The notes: generated by a model not told the origin, from the sequence alone. Numbered from the stretch's first letter, positions 7,726 through 15,156 are shown. The stretch is 17,920 nt of DNA from CAZDDI01 sp964504195 (GCA_964504195.1 CAZDDI010000075.1:1-17920); one strand, 5' to 3'. A program made the numbers and translations.

Positions 7726-8172
7726 ATGACTAAAAAGAAGCAATTGCCCAAAACCGTGCTTATTGTGGGGTGTATAGTGTGTATAGGTTGCACCCTGTTC
7801 TGCTTGGCTGCCTTTTCTCCAATCCAGATAGCCATTTCCAACCTGATATGGGATCTGCGTGAACCTGATGAATACTACATGACAATTCGGGTTTATGATT
7901 ATCGCGGGTATGCACGCGCTTCTATCTGTGTTCAGAATGGGATAACTGTGTCCGCAGAGATTGCTGAGAAGGAATATGGTTTACTACCGGTTTTTCAGCC
8001 GTGGGAGCATACATCTGTCATGGAGGCTCTTTTTGATAGAGTTCGTGACTGTCAAGGTAGTTGGTCGTGTTCATCATCTTTTGCTCCCTACTATCACTAT
8101 CCAGCGCGAATAGAATATTTCAATGAATACCATATTAGTATCGTTGATTTTGCACCTATATGCCCTGAGTAA
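7726..8172 (+). CDS. Membrane-anchored DUF6174-like protein
   Basis: The 148-residue protein starts with basic residues and one hydrophobic segment (about 9-32), so it is probably anchored with the rest outside. The following domain has the order seen in DUF6174 proteins: a DEYYMTIRVYDY strand pair, a Cys-containing strand leading to NGITVSA, then VMEALFDRVRDC and YPARIEYFNEYHISIVDF. The function of that family is unknown to me. The ribosome site is weak (AGAG about 10 bases upstream). Codon use is more AT-rich than in the right-hand housekeeping genes, which fits an acquired region. Family assignment is by motif order only. Confidence 0.55.
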   Translation: MTKKKQLPKTVLIVGCIVCIGCTLFCLAAFSPIQIAISNLIWDLREPDEYYMTIRVYDYRGYARASICVQNGITVSAEIAEKEYGLLPVFQPWEHTSVMEALFDRVRDCQGSWSCSSSFAPYYHYPARIEYFNEYHISIVDFAPICPE

Positions 8173-8210
8173 TAAAATCATGGAGTTCCTTTGAGACGTT
8201 CTTAAAAGTA

Positions 8211-8690
8211 TTGCGCGAGGAACCTACATCGCCATTTTATTATCCACGCCACGCGAATACTATTATGGTCATGGCCCTTGATACCGGTCAAGTACAACCG
8301 CTCATTGACGCGGCAGCTCTAGGGGTAAACGCAGAGCAGTCCATCGCAATAATTGGGCTTGATGCAGCCCAAATCAGTATCCGTGCAATTTCTACTCTCC
8401 CCGGTTCGGATAGGGAACTGCGGGTGGCGCATCACCAACCTATTGTTGAAAGTGATTTGGAGACACCGGCTTATCCGTTACAGGCTCCAGAGCCGCAATT
8501 GCAGGCAAGTCACCCGATATGTGCCGAAGAAATTATGGCAAGGCTTGAGTCAGGGGAGCGCCTGTGGTTGGTTCATGGAGAGCTGGTCGCTTTCATCTAC
8601 GACACTGAATTCATCAGAACCTATCATTGCGGCACAGGTGAGTTGTTGTGGGAAGTGCAGGTAGATAGCGTTTATGAGATAAAACCTTAA
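8211..8690 (+). CDS. Unrecognised ORF, possibly a 5'-truncated gene
   Basis: The open frame runs from at least 8169 to the TAA ending at 8690. The only early start is TTG at 8211; the next in-frame ATG (near 8262) has no ribosome site. The translation has two parts that resemble beta-propeller strands (IMVMALDTGQVQPLID near residue 18, and IRTYHCGTGELLWEVQVD near the end, like a PQQ-type blade). There is no signal peptide, unlike its neighbours. It may be the C-terminal remains of a larger secreted propeller protein, or a real small gene. No function is claimed. Confidence 0.4.
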   Translation: MREEPTSPFYYPRHANTIMVMALDTGQVQPLIDAAALGVNAEQSIAIIGLDAAQISIRAISTLPGSDRELRVAHHQPIVESDLETPAYPLQAPEPQLQASHPICAEEIMARLESGERLWLVHGELVAFIYDTEFIRTYHCGTGELLWEVQVDSVYEIKP

Positions 8691-8751
8691 CTTAATCCAG
8701 GTAGCCTGTCTGGATTGCTGGGCGAGCAGCGCGCTGATGAATGGGGCTACC

Positions 8752-8911
8752 CATGGCATGAAGTTAAGGGTTGCAGGCCGTCCACGAATGCCGCCACGAA
8801 TACACGAATGTTTACCAGACAAGGCAAATGCGTGTAACTTGTCCCGCGCAGGCGGGATTCGTGACCAGATTCGGGGACGGCAATCCAAACTAATGTTCTT
8901 AACTTAACTCA
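8752..8911. repeat. Dispersed MITE-like repeat, third CACGAAT-core copy
   Basis: The left end CATGGCATGAAGTTAAG (8752-8768) and right end TTCTTAACTTAACT (8897-8910) are degenerate inverted ends. The core 8773-8882 matches the copy at 6449-6557 nearly base for base, including the TCCCGC-GCAG-GCGGGA hairpin, but has GCCGCCACGAA in place of the ATACTCGAA stretch. GCTACC occurs on both sides (8746-8751 and 8916-8921), possibly the remains of a target duplication. It occupies much of the 424-bp gap between 8690 and 9115. Confidence 0.7.
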
Positions 8912-8933
8912 AGTTGCTACCTAGGGTTCGTAC

Positions 8934-9086
8934 ATGACGCCCCACATCGTTGATCATTCTAGCGAAGCCAGCGCATGGGAACAACGAGCCATCAACGATA
9001 CCTGGAGCGAGGTCAATATGCTTGCCATCGTGCATATCCCGGATGATATTCCCGAAACACAACCGGCTACGGGGGGCTGTCGCTAG
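8934..9086 (+). CDS. Small ORF of 50 residues, doubtful
   Basis: An ATG at 8934 with AGGG seven bases upstream opens a 50-codon frame ending TAG at 9084-9086, just after the repeat copy and 28 bases before the next gene. The peptide is polar and acidic (for example SAWEQRAINDTWSEV) with no signal or membrane segment. I do not recognise it. It could be a small gene, a gene remnant, or chance. Confidence 0.25.
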   Translation: MTPHIVDHSSEASAWEQRAINDTWSEVNMLAIVHIPDDIPETQPATGGCR

Positions 9087-9114
9087 GAGCCGGACCAATG
9101 AAAGGTAACATCGG

Positions 9115-9918
9115 ATGAAGAAACGCCTCTTACTTCTGCTAGGATTGGGTTTGTTGCTCGGGGGGCTGTTATGGCGCTGGCCCTATCTGCGACTACCGGG
9201 CGAGATTGCCTTTTACCACGATTATGGCCTCTATCTCTTCCGTCCCCAAGGCTTCTGGGGCTGGTGGCGGCGCATGACGCCGCGGGAGATGCAGGTGTGG
9301 TGGCGTCCAATTTCCTGGTCGCCTAACGGCCAGTACGCAGCGTTTCATTGCAGTGATGGGAAGGTGGATGGGGGGATTTTGTTCCGGCCCCATGAACGGA
9401 GCGTTCCGTTTGATACCGCCACCATGCAAGTGCGCGACGGGTTGTGTGTGCTGAATCGCGCCAATGGCGAGCTCCGCTGGTTGATTGATAATCACACTAC
9501 CTACAATGATACATACGACACCCTTACCTGGACGCTTGATGGCAACTACATCGTCTTTGAATCCCGGCGCCTGGGCTGGCAGCGACTTGATCCCCTCAGC
9601 GGCGCAATGACTGCCTGGCAAGAAGAGTCCCCGGTGCAGGACAAATGGCATTGGCGTACTGAGATAGAGATCCCTGTTGAAGCGTTTCGGCAGGTGAAGG
9701 GGCCAGAGCATTGGTCCTGGGCGAAGATGACCACTCCCCAGCAATGGGTAGGGATCTATTCTCCAGACCGCCGTTACATACACTTGTATTTTGGGGGTGG
9801 TGAAAGTGACTCTTGGTCACACTACATCTATGACAGCCAGGCACAACGATTGTGGTACCTCGGCACCTCCCACCACGCCCATGCGCTTGCCTGGTTGCCA
9901 GCCTTGCGGCAGCGCTGA
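9115..9918 (+). CDS. Membrane-anchored beta-propeller-like (TolB/WD40-type) protein
   Basis: The 267-residue protein has a classic N-terminal anchor (MKKR then a Leu/Gly-rich segment to about residue 20), so the bulk is outside the cytoplasm. Several blades show the TolB-type pattern of SPxGxYxxF: ISWSPNGQYAAFHCSD near 62, LTWTLDGNYIVFESRR near 142, VGIYSPDRRYIHLYFGG near 212, and HALAWLP at the end. Trp content is very high. It is too short for a six-blade propeller, so it is either a compact version or a partial one. Such domains mediate binding rather than catalysis; the partner is unknown. AAAGG lies nine bases before the ATG. The RHS remnant that follows is in the same frame right after the stop. 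Confidence 0.6.
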   Translation: MKKRLLLLLGLGLLLGGLLWRWPYLRLPGEIAFYHDYGLYLFRPQGFWGWWRRMTPREMQVWWRPISWSPNGQYAAFHCSDGKVDGGILFRPHERSVPFDTATMQVRDGLCVLNRANGELRWLIDNHTTYNDTYDTLTWTLDGNYIVFESRRLGWQRLDPLSGAMTAWQEESPVQDKWHWRTEIEIPVEAFRQVKGPEHWSWAKMTTPQQWVGIYSPDRRYIHLYFGGGESDSWSHYIYDSQAQRLWYLGTSHHAHALAWLPALRQR

Positions 9919-9933
9919 TATCGGGTCTGCGCC

Positions 9934-10062
9934 TGGGACTGGGCCGTGCCGGGGGTGCCCGAACTGCTCCAGGCGGGCGACGACTCGCTCTTCTACCTGC
10001 CCGACACCGAGGGCCACGTTCGCCAGGGCACGGATGCAAGTGCGCGCCACCATTCTCAGTGA
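9934..10062 (+). pseudogene. Second RHS-like coding remnant
   Basis: Directly after the previous gene and in the same frame, 42 codons translate to a segment containing DWAVPGVPELLQ, GDDSLFYLPDTEGHVR and QGTD before TGA at 10060. The pattern of a display line followed by LPDxxGxVRQxTD is typical of YD-repeat proteins just ahead of the RHS core. No start, no repeats and no continuation are present. From 10063 to 10184 I see no gene, so the whole 9919-10184 stretch is best read as decayed coding DNA. Confidence 0.5.
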
Positions 10063-10184
10063 CCGGTGGATACCGTTTGGGAGACTTTTCAGCCCCCCGC
10101 GCGTCACTACCAGTACGCTGCCCCGGTCGTGGCAGCGTGATTCCGACGATCAAGCGTCGCACCACCCGCCCGGTCTAAATACAT

Positions 10185-10212
10185 TTGCGGCTTCATCAAT
10201 TTGTGGTAGAAT
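10185..10212 (+). promoter_or_regulatory. Putative promoter of the rpsB-tsf operon
   Basis: TTGCGG (10185-10190) and TAGAAT (10207-10212) are separated by 16 bp. Transcription from about 10219 would leave a leader of roughly 110 nt before the rpsB ATG at 10329. The leader contains complementary CAGC/GCTG and CACAC/GTGTG segments (10233-10263) that could form a stem, as expected if S2 or another factor controls translation, but no known leader class can be named by eye. Confidence 0.5.
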
Positions 10213-10328
10213 CATTATTCGGAGTTCCATAACACACGCAGCTGGACTGGGTGGGGTGTGCTGAGCAATCAGCTCCCACGCAGGATGAAAGTTGCGGAGG
10301 AAAAAACACAAGGAGGCTTTGGAAGATT

Positions 10329-11198
10329 ATGAGTGTTATCAGCATGAAACAACTGCTGGAGACCGGAGTCCACTTCGGTCATCGTACCCGGCGGTGGCAT
10401 CCCTTGATGGGACGCTACATCTACACCGAACGCAATGGCGTTCACATCATTGATCTGCAACAGACGGTCAAGTGCCTGGAAACCGCCTACAACTTCGTCC
10501 GCGATAGCGTAGCAGACGGCGGGCAGGTGCTCTTCGTCGGCACGAAGCGGCAAGCTCAGGAAACCATTGCACAGGAAGCCACCCGCGCCAACATGCCCTA
10601 CGTCAACCAACGCTGGCTGGGCGGCACCCTCACCAACTGGCGCACCATCCGCGAGCGCATTGACCATTTGCGCGATCTTGAAGCGCGCCGCGATAATGGC
10701 GAGTTCGCCCTCCTGAGCAAGAAAGAAAACCTTATGCTCAGTCGTGAGATCGAGAAACTCAATGCCCGGCTCAGCGGGCTTAAGGTCATGGAACGCCTAC
10801 CCAAGGCAATTTTTGTCATTGACGTACAAAGCGAAGCCACTGCTGTTGCCGAAGCGGATCGCATTGGCATTCCCATCGTCGCCGTTGTAGACACCAACTG
10901 TGACCCGTCACGGGTAGATTACGTCATCCCCGGTAACGACGATGCCATCCGCGCCATCCGCCTGATGGTGGGCAAGATGGCCGACGCAGCCATAGATGGG
11001 CTGAATCTGCGCAAAGAAATGGGCACAGAAGATGCTGATGTTTACGCTGAGGATCAGAAATACTTAAGCGCCGAAACCCTCGCGCGCTTGCGCAAACTAC
11101 AGTTTAGTGATGACGATGACGAAGACGCAGTTGCCACAGTTCTGGACGATGAAGCGAACACCGATATTGACGATGAAGAAGAAGAAGGGGACAATTAA
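10329..11198 (+). CDS. rpsB: Ribosomal protein S2
   Basis: The start is ATG at 10329 (MSVISMKQLLETGVHFGH); the frame extends upstream to 10251 but that part does not resemble S2. AAGGAGG sits 12 bases before the ATG. The 289-residue product has the complete S2 fold: HFGHRTRRWHPLM (15-27), GVHIIDLQQT (37-46), QVLFVGTKRQAQE (66-78), the WLGGTLTNW motif (96-104), and FVIDVQSEATAVAEADRIGIP (162-182). It places in the head-body junction of the 30S subunit. The C-terminal tail after residue 258 is strongly acidic (DDDDED and DDEEEEGD), an extension beyond the usual end. The stop overlaps the tsf start (TAATG). Confidence 0.97.
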   Translation: MSVISMKQLLETGVHFGHRTRRWHPLMGRYIYTERNGVHIIDLQQTVKCLETAYNFVRDSVADGGQVLFVGTKRQAQETIAQEATRANMPYVNQRWLGGTLTNWRTIRERIDHLRDLEARRDNGEFALLSKKENLMLSREIEKLNARLSGLKVMERLPKAIFVIDVQSEATAVAEADRIGIPIVAVVDTNCDPSRVDYVIPGNDDAIRAIRLMVGKMADAAIDGLNLRKEMGTEDADVYAEDQKYLSAETLARLRKLQFSDDDDEDAVATVLDDEANTDIDDEEEEGDN

Positions 11199-11803
11199 TG
11201 GCTATTTCAGCTGAACAAGTCAAAGAACTACGCCAGGCAACTGGTGCCGGGATTCTCGATTGCCGCAAGGCTCTGGAAGAACATGACGGCGACTTTAGCA
11301 AGGCCGTGGATTACCTACGCGAGAAGGGTCTGGCTGCTGCGGCCAAGCGCATGGATCGCCAGGCAAAAGACGGGCTAGTGAGCGCCTATGTCCACGCCGG
11401 CTCCCGTATCGGCGTACTGCTCGAAGTCAATTGCGAGACCGACTTCGTAGCTCGCACCGACGAGTTCCAAGGACTGGTACGCGATATTGCCATGCAAATC
11501 GCAGCGATGGGCGCACGCTACATCGCCCGTGCAGACGTACCTGAAGCAGTAATAACTCACGAGCAGGAGATCTTCCGCGCGCAAGCGTTGGAAGAAGGCA
11601 AACCTGAAACAGTCCTCGATAAAATCATCGCAGGCCGCGTGGAAAAGTTCTACAAAGAAACCTGCTTGCTGGAGCAAGTTTTTATCCGTGATGACAAAAT
11701 CACAATAGAAGAGCTCATTAAAGCCGCTATCAGCAAAACAGGTGAAAATATCGTCGTCCGGCGCTTTGCGCGCTACGAACTAGGGGAGAGCCTGGAGGGG
11801 TAA
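11198..11803 (+). CDS. tsf: Elongation factor Ts (short form)
   Basis: EF-Ts, the nucleotide exchange factor that reloads EF-Tu with GTP. The 201-residue protein has the N-terminal UBA-like module (LRQATGAGILDCRKAL, residues 11-26) and the EF-Tu contact motif NCETDFVART (78-87), followed by a single core subdomain. It is much shorter than the E. coli protein of about 280 residues and resembles the short form known from Thermus. The ATG shares a base with the rpsB stop, and AAGGGG lies eight bases upstream, so the two are translationally coupled. Its TAA stop codon lies within the loop of a strong hairpin. Confidence 0.97.
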   Translation: MAISAEQVKELRQATGAGILDCRKALEEHDGDFSKAVDYLREKGLAAAAKRMDRQAKDGLVSAYVHAGSRIGVLLEVNCETDFVARTDEFQGLVRDIAMQIAAMGARYIARADVPEAVITHEQEIFRAQALEEGKPETVLDKIIAGRVEKFYKETCLLEQVFIRDDKITIEELIKAAISKTGENIVVRRFARYELGESLEG

Positions 11804-11829
11804 CCCTCTGGGCTTTTTTACATTTTTTT
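11789..11829 (+). terminator. Intrinsic terminator overlapping the tsf stop codon
   Basis: AGCCTGGAGGG (11789-11799) pairs over its whole length, with two G-U wobbles, with CCCTCTGGGCT (11804-11814). The four-base loop GTAA contains the tsf stop codon (11801-11803). It is followed by TTTTT, ACA and a run of seven T. This is a textbook Rho-independent terminator shape, placed just ahead of pyrH (ATG at 11844), so read-through may set the pyrH level. Confidence 0.85.
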
Positions 11830-11843
11830 CAGGGAGCTACCCG

Positions 11844-12557
11844 ATGACCAATCCGCGTTACAAGCGCATCGTGCTGAAAATTGGCGGCGAATCGCTGGCA
11901 AGCGGTGAGGATTTCGGCATTGACCCCCATAAGGCCGATGAAGTCGCAGCTGTGATTGCCACCATCCATGAGATGGAAGTTGAAATCGGCATCGTGATTG
12001 GCGCAGGCAATCTGTGGCGCGGGCGCGATGGACTGGCACACGGGATGGATCGGGCCACCGCCGACCAAATGGGAATGCTCGCGACAGTGATGAACGCACT
12101 GGCACTTGCCGATGCACTGAGTCGCCTGGGGCTTAGCACACGCGTGCAAACCGCCATTGAAATGCGCTCGATTGCCGAACCTTACATCCGCCTGCGCGCC
12201 AGCCGGCACCTGGACAAGGGACGCATTGTGTTGTTTGGCGGGGGCACCGGTAATCCCTATTTCACGACTGATACGGCAGCCGCATTGCGCGCCGCCGAAA
12301 CCGGTGCCGAGCTGCTCATCAAAGCTACCAAAGTAGATGGCGTTTACTCCAGCGACCCATTGACCGACCCCCAAGCGCAGCACTATCCACACATCAGCTA
12401 CCTGGACGCGCTCAATCGTCGGCTCGGAGTAATGGATTCGACAGCCATCTCATTATGTATGGATAACGATTTACCGATTATCGTGCTGAGCCTATGGAAG
12501 CCCGGTAATCTGGAGCGCGCTGTACTGGGACAACCGGTCGGCACACTCATCAGCTAA
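11844..12557 (+). CDS. pyrH: UMP kinase
   Basis: Phosphorylates UMP to UDP with ATP in pyrimidine nucleotide synthesis; a cytosolic hexamer of the amino-acid kinase fold. The 237 residues show the full set of family motifs: LKIGGESL (11-18), GAGNLWRGRDG (53-63), MDRATADQMGMLATVMNALA (68-87), GGGTGNPYFTTDTAA (132-146), ATKVDGVYSSDP (161-172) and MDSTAISLC (197-205). Length is normal. GGGAG lies seven bases before the ATG. The gene sits 40 bases after tsf in the usual rpsB-tsf-pyrH-frr order, but a terminator stands between. Confidence 0.97.
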   Translation: MTNPRYKRIVLKIGGESLASGEDFGIDPHKADEVAAVIATIHEMEVEIGIVIGAGNLWRGRDGLAHGMDRATADQMGMLATVMNALALADALSRLGLSTRVQTAIEMRSIAEPYIRLRASRHLDKGRIVLFGGGTGNPYFTTDTAAALRAAETGAELLIKATKVDGVYSSDPLTDPQAQHYPHISYLDALNRRLGVMDSTAISLCMDNDLPIIVLSLWKPGNLERAVLGQPVGTLIS

Positions 12558-12561
12558 CATG

Positions 12562-12595
12562 AACCCTGGCAGGTATAACCAGACCTGCCAGGGTT
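12562..12595. terminator. Perfect 13-bp hairpin between pyrH and frr
   Basis: AACCCTGGCAGGT (12562-12574) and its exact inverse ACCTGCCAGGGTT (12583-12595) are separated by an 8-base loop. Only a short TTT follows, so it is at best a weak intrinsic terminator; it may instead stabilise or process the mRNA. It lies a few bases after the pyrH stop and 31 bases before the frr start codon. Confidence 0.65.
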
Positions 12596-12626
12596 TAGTG
12601 ATAGCCACACCGAGGAGACTGTAACG

Positions 12627-13184
12627 ATGCTTGATGATCTGCTATTAGAAACCGAAGAGCGCATGATTAAAACCGTGGATGCACTGGAAGAAGACCTGCG
12701 CAGCGTCCGCACCGGACGCGCTTCACCGGCACTGGTGGAACGTGTCATGGTCGAATACTACGGCAGCCCCACCCCGCTCAAACAGTTGGCCGTAATCTCT
12801 GCACCAGAACCACAACTACTCGTCATCCGCCCATACGATCCCGGTTCCATTACAGTTATCGAAAAGGGCATTCTCCAGTCCGATTTGGGGCTTAATCCCA
12901 GCAATGACGGGCGTGTAGTACGGCTCCCCATCCCCCGCCTTACGGAGGAACGGCGCAAAGAAATGGCAAAGATGATTAAACGCCGCGTAGAAGAAGCCAA
13001 AATCGCGGCACGCAACATCCGCCGCGACGCGCTAGATGATATGCGTGGGTTCGAGAACGAAAAACTGATCTCGGAAGATGATCTTAAGCGCGGACAGGAC
13101 GAACTGCAAAAACTCACCGACCGCTACACCGAAAAAGTAGACGAGATTGGACAACGCAAAGAACGCGAGATCATGGAAATCTAA
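12627..13184 (+). CDS. frr: Ribosome recycling factor
   Basis: Splits the post-termination ribosome together with EF-G. The 185-residue length is exactly that of the family. Visible signatures are VRTGRASPALVERV (27-40), the domain II beta region (YYGSPTPLKQLA, 44-55), LNPSNDGRVVRLPIPRLTEERR (89-110) and the long C-terminal helix with alternating charges. GAGGAG is nine bases before the ATG. It follows pyrH after a hairpin. The gap of 129 bases to uppS shows no clear hairpin or gene. Confidence 0.97.
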   Translation: MLDDLLLETEERMIKTVDALEEDLRSVRTGRASPALVERVMVEYYGSPTPLKQLAVISAPEPQLLVIRPYDPGSITVIEKGILQSDLGLNPSNDGRVVRLPIPRLTEERRKEMAKMIKRRVEEAKIAARNIRRDALDDMRGFENEKLISEDDLKRGQDELQKLTDRYTEKVDEIGQRKEREIMEI

Positions 13185-13313
13185 TCGCGATGCGTAGGGC
13201 CAGTCTCCCGCGCGTCCATATACTGACACGACACACAAATTACGCCTTTCAAAAAAAACCTACGTCCTTACCCCCTCTTTTCCGCAATGTTTCGCATAAC
13301 AAGTTGAGACAAA

Positions 13314-14045
13314 ATGAGCCTAGACAACTCAAAAAGCGATTTCCCACCTTTACCTGCACATCCCCAACATGTTGGCCTCATCATGGACGGCAACGGCCGC
13401 TGGGCCAAGCAGCGTGGCCTGCCACGACTGGCAGGCCATCGCGCCGGGGTGGAAAACCTACGCCGGGTGCTGCACGCTGCGGTGGAACTAGAAGTGCCTA
13501 TCCTCACCCTCTACGCTTTCTCCACAGAAAACTGGAGTCGCCCCCACGAAGAAGTCCAAGGTCTGCTGAGCCTGTTACGGGAATCGCTGAAAAAAGAAGT
13601 TGACGAATTACACAAAAATGGTGTACAATTAAGACATATTGGCAGACTTGAGCCTCTCCCAAACGATCTCAAGCAACAAATACGCGCAGCAACAGAACTC
13701 ACCCAACACAACAACCGCCTAATTGCCAACATCGCTTTTAACTACAGCGGACGCGCCGAATTGGTAGATGCAGTGCAACGTATTGTTGCAACAGGCATCT
13801 CTGCCGAGCAGGTCACAGAAGCAACCATTGCTCAGCATCTTTACACCGCCGGGCTACCGGATGTGGATTTAATCATTCGCACCAGCGGCGAGATGCGAAT
13901 GAGCAATTTTCTCCTCTGGCAAGGAGCCTATGCCGAATACCACGGCACACCGATTTACTGGCCGGATTTTGATAAAGCCGCATTTTATCAAGCCTTGGTT
14001 GAATATAGCCAACGCCAGCGCCGGTTTGGCGGGCTACAACAATAA
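13314..14045 (+). CDS. uppS: Isoprenyl transferase (undecaprenyl diphosphate synthase)
   Basis: A cis-prenyltransferase making the C55 lipid carrier for cell-envelope polymers. The 243 residues have all signature regions: IMDGNGRWAKQRG (23-35) with catalytic D25, AGHRAGVENLR (40-50), YAFSTENWSRP (67-77), AFNYSGRAEL (141-150), and LIIRTSGEMRMSNFLLWQ (186-203) followed by AYAEYH. The catalytic Asp and the Arg residues that bind pyrophosphate are in place. The ribosome site is poor (GAGAC), so translation may be modest or coupled. Chain length of the product cannot be read from sequence. Confidence 0.96.
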   Translation: MSLDNSKSDFPPLPAHPQHVGLIMDGNGRWAKQRGLPRLAGHRAGVENLRRVLHAAVELEVPILTLYAFSTENWSRPHEEVQGLLSLLRESLKKEVDELHKNGVQLRHIGRLEPLPNDLKQQIRAATELTQHNNRLIANIAFNYSGRAELVDAVQRIVATGISAEQVTEATIAQHLYTAGLPDVDLIIRTSGEMRMSNFLLWQGAYAEYHGTPIYWPDFDKAAFYQALVEYSQRQRRFGGLQQ

Positions 14046-14166
14046 CATCACAGCACTTCCCTATTTTTTACCGCAGAAACATACCTGCATCACACACGGC
14101 CAGGCCCAACCTTAACCCTGGCGCACGTCCCTACATCAGAATTCGGGAATAACCATCGCCACGTTT

Positions 14167-14961
14167 ATGAAAGAACGCATCATCAGTTCTGCCATTCTCA
14201 TCCCCCTGGTTGTGGGTGCAGCCCTTGCTGGCGGTCTGTATTACGTATTCGTTATCGGTATAGCAACACTGCTCGCCGGTCTGGAATTTGCCCAGCTGGC
14301 ACGTCGCAAAGAGCAACACATCAACTTGCCGCTACTGTGGGCCATCATCCTGCTCTGGATCGCAGACACCACCTGGGGGCAGGGGCGCTGGCTACAATCG
14401 GGACTGGTCTTACTCACACTCACCGCATCAGCAGCACAACTCTTCCGCCATACCCCCCACCCGGCTGCCGATTGGGCGCTCACGCTGGCCGGAGGTCTCT
14501 ATCTAGGTATCGGCAGTGCCTATCTACTGCGCCTGCGTGCCCTCCCCGATGGTCTATGGTGGACTTTGATCACACTACCCGGCATCTGGATCGCTGACAG
14601 CGGCGCATTCTTCATCGGTAAACGCTGGGGACGTCATAAGCTAGCCCCATCCATCAGTCCCGGAAAAACGTGGGAAGGCTACATAGGGAGTGTGCTAAGC
14701 GGCGGACTAGGCTGTGCCTTGCTGGCCGGGATCTGGTCACAAGTCGGCGGCAGTGTGTTACCGCTGGAACGCGCGGCTCTGTTGGGCGTGCTATTAGGCG
14801 CGCTGACCCCGCTGGGCGATCTATTTGTCTCGCTGCTCAAACGCGAGGTGGGGGTCAAAGATACCAGCAACCTCATCCCCGGCCATGGGGGCGTCTTGGA
14901 TCGAATTGATAGCTTGATTTGGGCCGGTGTCATCGCTTGCACTTGGTTGACAGGGTTTTAG
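14167..14961 (+). CDS. cdsA: Phosphatidate cytidylyltransferase
   Basis: An integral membrane enzyme converting phosphatidic acid and CTP to CDP-diacylglycerol. The 264 residues contain about seven or eight hydrophobic segments, the WIADSGAFFIGKRWG motif (141-155), SPGKTWEGYIGS (164-175) and the full family signature SLLKREVGVKD with HGGVLDRID (222-248). Its place after uppS is the usual one. No clear ribosome site precedes the ATG, and 121 bases separate it from uppS with nothing recognisable in them. Confidence 0.95.
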   Translation: MKERIISSAILIPLVVGAALAGGLYYVFVIGIATLLAGLEFAQLARRKEQHINLPLLWAIILLWIADTTWGQGRWLQSGLVLLTLTASAAQLFRHTPHPAADWALTLAGGLYLGIGSAYLLRLRALPDGLWWTLITLPGIWIADSGAFFIGKRWGRHKLAPSISPGKTWEGYIGSVLSGGLGCALLAGIWSQVGGSVLPLERAALLGVLLGALTPLGDLFVSLLKREVGVKDTSNLIPGHGGVLDRIDSLIWAGVIACTWLTGF

Positions 14962-15014
14962 ATTGGGTTATGCATCGCTACTAACCGCTTGCAGTGTAAA
15001 CCTCATCGGCTCAC

Positions 15015-15123
15015 CGGTTGGATGTTCAATGTCATTAAGTTTAGGACATAGACCTGGTAGGTTTCAAGGTCTTGAGTCCACAAAACGTCGTTATGCACCA
15101 ATAAAATACTACGGTTGGATGTT
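15015..15123. repeat. Truncated copy of the outer MITE, bracketed by 12-bp direct repeats
   Basis: From 15027 the sequence CAATGTCATTAAGTTTAG onward follows the element at 119 (with its insertion removed) up to AAAATACTAC near 15111. The expected right half is missing. The block is flanked by perfect direct repeats CGGTTGGATGTT (15015-15026 and 15112-15123). Just after, TTAGCTTAATTG (15122-15133) resembles a shortened right terminus. It lies directly before the fbp ribosome site. Confidence 0.65.
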
Positions 15124-15156
15124 AGCTTAATTGTTCCCGGTTCCTAGGAGACAAAA

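Noticed and set aside
8550..9098. Minus-strand open frames over 8550-8888 and 8904-9098
   Set aside because: The first overlaps the plus-strand ORF and a repeat copy, and neither has a ribosome site or a recognisable motif.
9791..10264. Open frames of 108-157 codons across the end of the propeller-like gene and the following gap
   Set aside because: Their translations are compositionally biased, overlap the better-supported gene in other frames, and the RHS-like scrap lies in a different frame.
13190..13603. Open frame on the plus strand overlapping the start of uppS
   Set aside because: It reads uppS in the wrong frame and its translation is low-complexity Pro/Arg-rich.
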